This document shows, one piece after another, positions 60,125-64,000 of a stretch of DNA of 64,000 nucleotides. The position numbers and the translations under genes are program-made. The stretch's first letter is position 1; every line of letters starts with the position of its first letter. Origin of the DNA: Camellia lanceoleosa (Eukaryota > Streptophyta > Magnoliopsida > Ericales > Theaceae); the NCBI GenBank assembly GCA_025200525.1, contig CM045763.1, positions 152,402,246 to 152,466,245 of the forward strand, in the 5' to 3' direction. The notes under the pieces were generated by a model. It was not told the origin of the DNA. It saw only the letters and a list, made by a program, of their open reading frames with translations, and did no database searches.

Positions 60125-62378
60125 TGTCACGACCCCATCCCGCCCCTAGTAGGATGGTGCCATGATGGCCAGTAATTCGAGACTACCAAAGGCCACTTAG
60201 TGGATCACGCACACAAATCAGAGTAAAACATATGGGGCTTACAAATGCGGAAGCGATAAATAAAACCTAAGTAGTCCATAAGAGCAGTGCATAAGTTAAA
60301 TGGAATGACATACATCTTATAATAGCTTTAATATAACAAAATGGAGTACAAAAATTACATCTTGACCAAAAGGCTTCTCAGCCATCAAATACAAAATACG
60401 AGGAAATAACTAAGAAGCATGATCTTCAAGACGTTGCAAAACACAAATCCAAAAACACATCGGCAAACACATCTAGGCGTCGGCGCCGCCCTGCTCATCA
60501 CCTACATATATATAGAGAGGGTGAGCTTGGATACTCAGTGAATGGTATAAATAATAAAGGGTTTACATGAATGATATCCGAGATCTTTTAACAAAACAAT
60601 ACACGGGATAAATCAAGCTCATCTATCAAATCCTTCAAAGCTTCAAGGGATGCTTACCAACATCAATATAATACAAGAGATGACATTCCGGACAAACAAA
60701 CCCACGCGGTAAAACCGTCAGTGGCAAGGCAAGACAAGACAAGAGAGATCTCTAAACAATGGTGTCGTTGCATTATAGTCCCCGGACACTAAGGACTTGT
60801 GCTACAAATGCTTATAGTCCCCTAGCACATATGGACTTCCAAACTTTGTGCTACAAATGCTTATAGTCCCCTAGCACATACGGACTTCCCGAGAATGTCA
60901 TCAAACAAGATATAGTACTTATTGCAAGTAGGAATAATCATTCATGCTTGTAAATAATTTCCGAACAAGGCAAAACAAGGTTTTATCAAAGCTTTGTAAC
61001 ATATCTTTATTAAAATACCACTCACTTATTTCTTCAAACGTCGAGGTCAAGGCAAGTCCAAGTCCTACAAACACATGGCAGAAATCTGTTGAATGCACTT
61101 CCAAATAAGTTTCACATGCAAGCAGATGATCTCGGCATTCTCCAAGAACTAAGTCAAATCAAAACAAACACTGTCTCCCATCTCGGGGAAACATGCTGGG
61201 CACCAACCAAGTCTTGGCCGAGGTCCCACACCTTCTCGCTGAGGTGTGGTCCCGAGGGCCACTTTCAAAGAAATGAGGTCGGGAAAAATCTGGGTTTTCC
61301 CTCTGCTCAAGAACATGAAGAACATGAACATGAAGATCATGAAGGAGATGAATGCAAGGATCATAACTTATCATTATAAAATCTGAGATTTCATGCTATG
61401 AGTTTGAAAACATGGACCTGGGTACCCATACTTGAGGATCTTACGAAAACAAACACAAAAACATGGATTTTAATGTAAGCTTTCGGATCAAACAAAGCTT
61501 TTTCTTCAAGAACTCATGAACACTAACTTTCTCTTTCTAAAACCAATCTTTAAATCAATGCATGGCATGCAGAACATGTTCAATCATGCAATGCAACTAG
61601 ATGATCAATAAGAACAACAAGAGTTGATCAAGATTCTAACCTCAATACTCGAATCTAACGATTTGAACTCTAAGGATCAAGCTCGATATCTACTCTCTCA
61701 CTCTAAAATTCCTCCTTCTCCTTCTAGAGCTTCTCTCTCCTCAAGAACAAGGATATGATACAAAATGATACATTTCTAGGCTTGCTTACCGACTTAACAC
61801 TCAAATTTCGGACACGGGCAACGCGGTTGGTTGGCTCTATCTGAAAAGGTGACTGATTGAAAAGACAAGTCTATGACAAAGTGTGTTCAACAAGCTAGGC
61901 GGCAAGGGACTCCGGCAAGTAATGACATCGGCTAACAACAAGACTTCGGCAAACAAAGGGACAATGACCTCGGCTAGAAAGGTCAACACTTGGCCCAGCT
62001 GTGCCACACCTCGGTCTAGGTTGTACCGGTCTAGGGCAAGATCACTTGGGTTCAAGGGTAACATCTCGGCCCAGATAGTACACATCTCGGCCTTGATGAT
62101 AAACACCTTGGCCTAGATAATGATATCTCGGCCAATATGTTAGGGTGCGGGTGAAGGTCAACCAAAGAAATCCCAAGATGGTCCTAAGTGTAAGAGTATC
62201 AAAAGGGTGACCTAGGCTCAAGATGACCTCGGCTGAAACACACACACACACACCCAAGGAACATAGCATCCAAGTAGTACTTATGCAAGACAAGTCAAGA
62301 TTTGAAATGCAAGCTTAACAAAGCAAAATCATATAAAATGCATATGAGTATGGTTAGGGTAGTGTGAGGGTCATTACA
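60125..62378 (-). mobile_element. E-family solo LTR (2,254 bp)
   Basis: Starts TGTCACGACCCC and ends GGTCATTACA, flanked by ATGAC (60120-60124 and 62379-62383). It is the inverse of the element E 3' LTR (9309-11545), with the same GGCCGAGATGT-type cluster (61930-62140) and the repeated 'gcttatagtcccctagcaca' units (60780-60890). No internal sequence is attached. Confidence 0.92.
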
Positions 62379-62383
62379 ATGAC

Positions 62384-63581
62384 TATCCTCTACCGATAGC
62401 CCAAGACAGTTATTTCTAAACAATTAAATAAATTTATCAAATAGATAATTTATCAACTTTTCCATAGGTGAGTGATTTACCAATCCCACTACACCATTAC
62501 ATCACTAACCTTCCCAATTTCACATTTGCACTGAATCACTTATTTAATTCCAATTAGGGCAAATGTTTCCCTTTTTCTCAAATTTTTCAATCAAGGCCAA
62601 ATTTCACCTATAATATACTATTAACCCATTATCAAGGCCTCAGAGACACATGTGAAGCCGAAATAAGAAAAACCCCCATTTTATTATTTCAAATCAAACC
62701 CTAACTTTACCCAAAACTCCCAAACACCACCATCTATACAAAATAACCAGCATTTATGTCAAAACTCATAAGAAGGAGTAGATTATCCCTACCTCAAAGT
62801 TAAGAGCCCAAAGGAGAAGAGGAGTGAAACCCAAGATGCTCCAAATCCACAAATTTTTGGATCAAAGGGAAGCCCAGGTGAAGCTCTAACTTTCTTACAA
62901 AGGGATTAGAGTAGCAAACTCCTAGAACATGGAGTATTTGTAGAGAGATAGTGTGTTTAGAGAGAGAGGCTGCCAGATCTATGGTTTGGATGAAAAAATG
63001 ATGTATAACACGCTGCTACCAACTGATATATTCGAACCTCGCTCGAGCGAAGAAGTGGTCGCTCAAGCGACCAGACACAAAAGAACCTCGCTCAAGCGCA
63101 GGAAGCGTCACTCAAGCGAACAATGCAAAGCTTCAGGTCTACTGCGCAGAAGCATGCTCGAGCACAAGCATTCTCACTCGAGCGAAGAAACACAAAACAT
63201 AGAGCTCGCTCGCTCGAGCGAAGAATACTAACCTTCAGGTTTTTCAGAGAGGCAGATGCACGCTCGAGCGCAAGAGTTCTCGCTTGAGCCAAGAGACACA
63301 TCAAAGAAAGCTTGCTCGAGCGCTAGAACCTTTGATCAAGCGAAGAAGCACAAACCCAAGGCTCGCTCAATCGCAAAAAGCCTCGCTCGAGCGAAGATGC
63401 CAAATTCTGGACAACAACCATTTGTTCCAACTCACAACCAACCTGTTCCAATCTTACCCAACACATCCCGAAACTCAAATACAAGGATTTAAAGGATAGA
63501 AACAAGAATAAGACAACAACAACACCCACTAGACCCGAGTCCGAAATACAATACATGACGGGAAAAATTGGGATCGCTATT
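62384..63581 (-). mobile_element. Element A right LTR, third segment
   Basis: Resumes at TATCCTCTACCGATAGCCC (cf. 40048) and runs to GGGATCGCTATT at the A terminus, with the dense CTCGAG-palindrome cluster at 63035-63400. The TSD CTCGG follows. Confidence 0.9.
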
Positions 63582-63586
63582 CTCGG

Positions 63587-63782
63587 TTTAGTCTGAGAAT
63601 GATTTAGCATCTTTGTGTCTGCCAGTAAATTTGCTTGGGTATGAACGACCTTCGTATGTTATTCATCCAAAAAAAAAAAACTTTCGTATCAGAATTGTGT
63701 CGGTATACTTGAAATAGTATCCAACACCAAACAGCTATGTCCACAATTTTTCAAGGAAGCTCGTGTTTGTGACCTCTTTCAG
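63587..63782 (+). pseudogene. Host gene exon, right half
   Basis: Continuation of the exon at 29462-29693 after the second CTCGG. The frame gives TAG (63589-63591), then SENDLASLCLPVNLLGYERP up to 63657. It is broken by a 32-bp insertion (63658-63689) and resumes as QNCVGILEIVSNTKQ... ending at Gln (63780-63782) with donor GTTTGT. Deleting the 32 bp restores one continuous frame, which supports the exon reading. SLCLPV followed by CVGILEIV is the spacing pattern I associate with the NLP N-terminal domain. The gene is disrupted by element A, the stop and the small insertion. Confidence 0.65.
63658..63689 (+). mobile_element. Tiny poly-A insertion with TSD
   Basis: GTTATTCATCC plus a run of 12 A, followed by a duplication of the preceding CCTTCGTAT (as CTTTCGTAT). 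This is the signature of a severely 5'-truncated LINE/SINE-type retroposon. At 32 bp it shifts the reading frame of the exon. Confidence 0.7.
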
Positions 63783-63930
63783 GTTTGTCACCAACCCAAC
63801 CCATATCTTAGACATATTCAATTTCATGTCAAAAAAATTAGTATTTTCTTCTATTGGAAATTGTTCTGAACATTTTTAAGTTTTCAAAGGATTCATGAGT
63901 TGTATCATCTTTTTTGTTATTCCCTTGCAG
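63783..63930 (+). other. Intron of host gene
   Basis: 148 bp from GTTTGT to a pyrimidine-rich acceptor TTATTCCCTTGCAG. AT-rich as plant introns are. Confidence 0.65.
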
Positions 63931-63981
63931 AAGGAAGGTTTGATATGTTCAGATGTAGGACTTGAACACTTGGGCATGAAA
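63931..63981 (+). CDS. Host gene, next exon
   Basis: A 51-bp exon between acceptor TTCCCTTGCAG and donor GTAAGT (63982). In phase 0 with the previous exon it encodes KEGLICSDVGLEHLGMK, with no stop. The rest of the gene lies right of the window. This is the best-defined exon boundary pair in the window, and its in-phase join to the preceding frame supports a real, multi-exon host gene. Confidence 0.65.
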
Positions 63982-64000
63982 GTAAGTGGCAACAATTGTA

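Larger units (their letters stand above)
29694..63581 (-). mobile_element. Element A, 33.9 kb including nested insertions
   Basis: A minus-strand Ty3/Gypsy element bounded by the TSD CTCGG (29689-29693 and 63582-63586). Left LTR is 29694-29964 plus 39240-41261; right LTR is 54823-55452, 59604-60124 and 62384-63581. Net LTR length is about 2.3 kb and net internal region about 4.5 kb. Four primary insertions (B, C, F and an E solo LTR) make up the rest. The outer terminus at 63581 is a few bases short of a canonical TG/CA end. The internal region retains only gag and chromodomain traces, so it is an old, decayed copy. Confidence 0.85.

Overview
This is plant nuclear DNA, almost certainly from a woody flowering plant. 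It contains Ty3/Gypsy elements of the chromovirus (Tekay/Del-like) and Tat/Retand-like lineages, a FAR1-related (FRS) gene remnant, and a spliced host gene with an NLP-like N-terminus. Introns are GT-AG, intergenic DNA is AT-rich, and there is no bacterial organisation. No tRNA, rRNA, CRISPR array or intact host gene was seen. The window is mainly a stack of nested LTR retrotransposons, and most boundaries below rest on TG...CA ends plus 5-bp target-site duplications (TSDs) read directly.

Left block (1-16642). Two inverted pieces of a long-LTR family (here 'F', 1-4448) interrupt the 5' LTR of a nearly complete chromovirus (here 'E', 4449-11545; gag, protease, RT, RNase H, integrase, chromodomain). 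E itself lies in the antisense-ORF region of a minus-oriented Tat element fragment ('D2', 11546-14505) that carries a 120-bp satellite. D2 abuts a broken FAR1-related gene (14506-16200) whose AT-rich 3' flank contains short tandem repeats.

Middle block (16643-27976). A second Tat-like element ('D', TSD ATTGT) carries gag-protease on the plus strand in one frame with nine internal stops. A ~3 kb satellite follows. On the minus strand are three related antisense ORFs, one of them visibly spliced with two introns, and a 96-bp satellite. No RT or integrase is present.

Right block (27982-64000). After ~1.5 kb of AT-rich DNA comes a host exon that has been cut in two by a 33.9-kb minus-strand element ('A', TSD CTCGG, 29694-63581). 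A's left LTR holds a young 9.3-kb non-coding element 'B' (TSD AAAAT), which in turn holds a 541-bp solo LTR 'G' (TSD GTTAC). A's decayed internal region (gag zinc knuckles and a chromodomain end survive) holds a decayed chromovirus 'C'. A's right LTR holds a 4.1-kb F copy, probably a solo LTR (TSD ATTAT), and an E-family solo LTR (TSD ATGAC). To the right of A the same host exon resumes in frame, broken again by a 32-bp poly-A insertion, followed by an intron and a further exon.

The main observations are: the reconstructed nesting order; the split host exon; the tandem antisense gene family in D, with satellites whose periods keep the frame; and a paired-palindrome module (core CGCTCGAGCG) shared by the LTRs of three otherwise different families.
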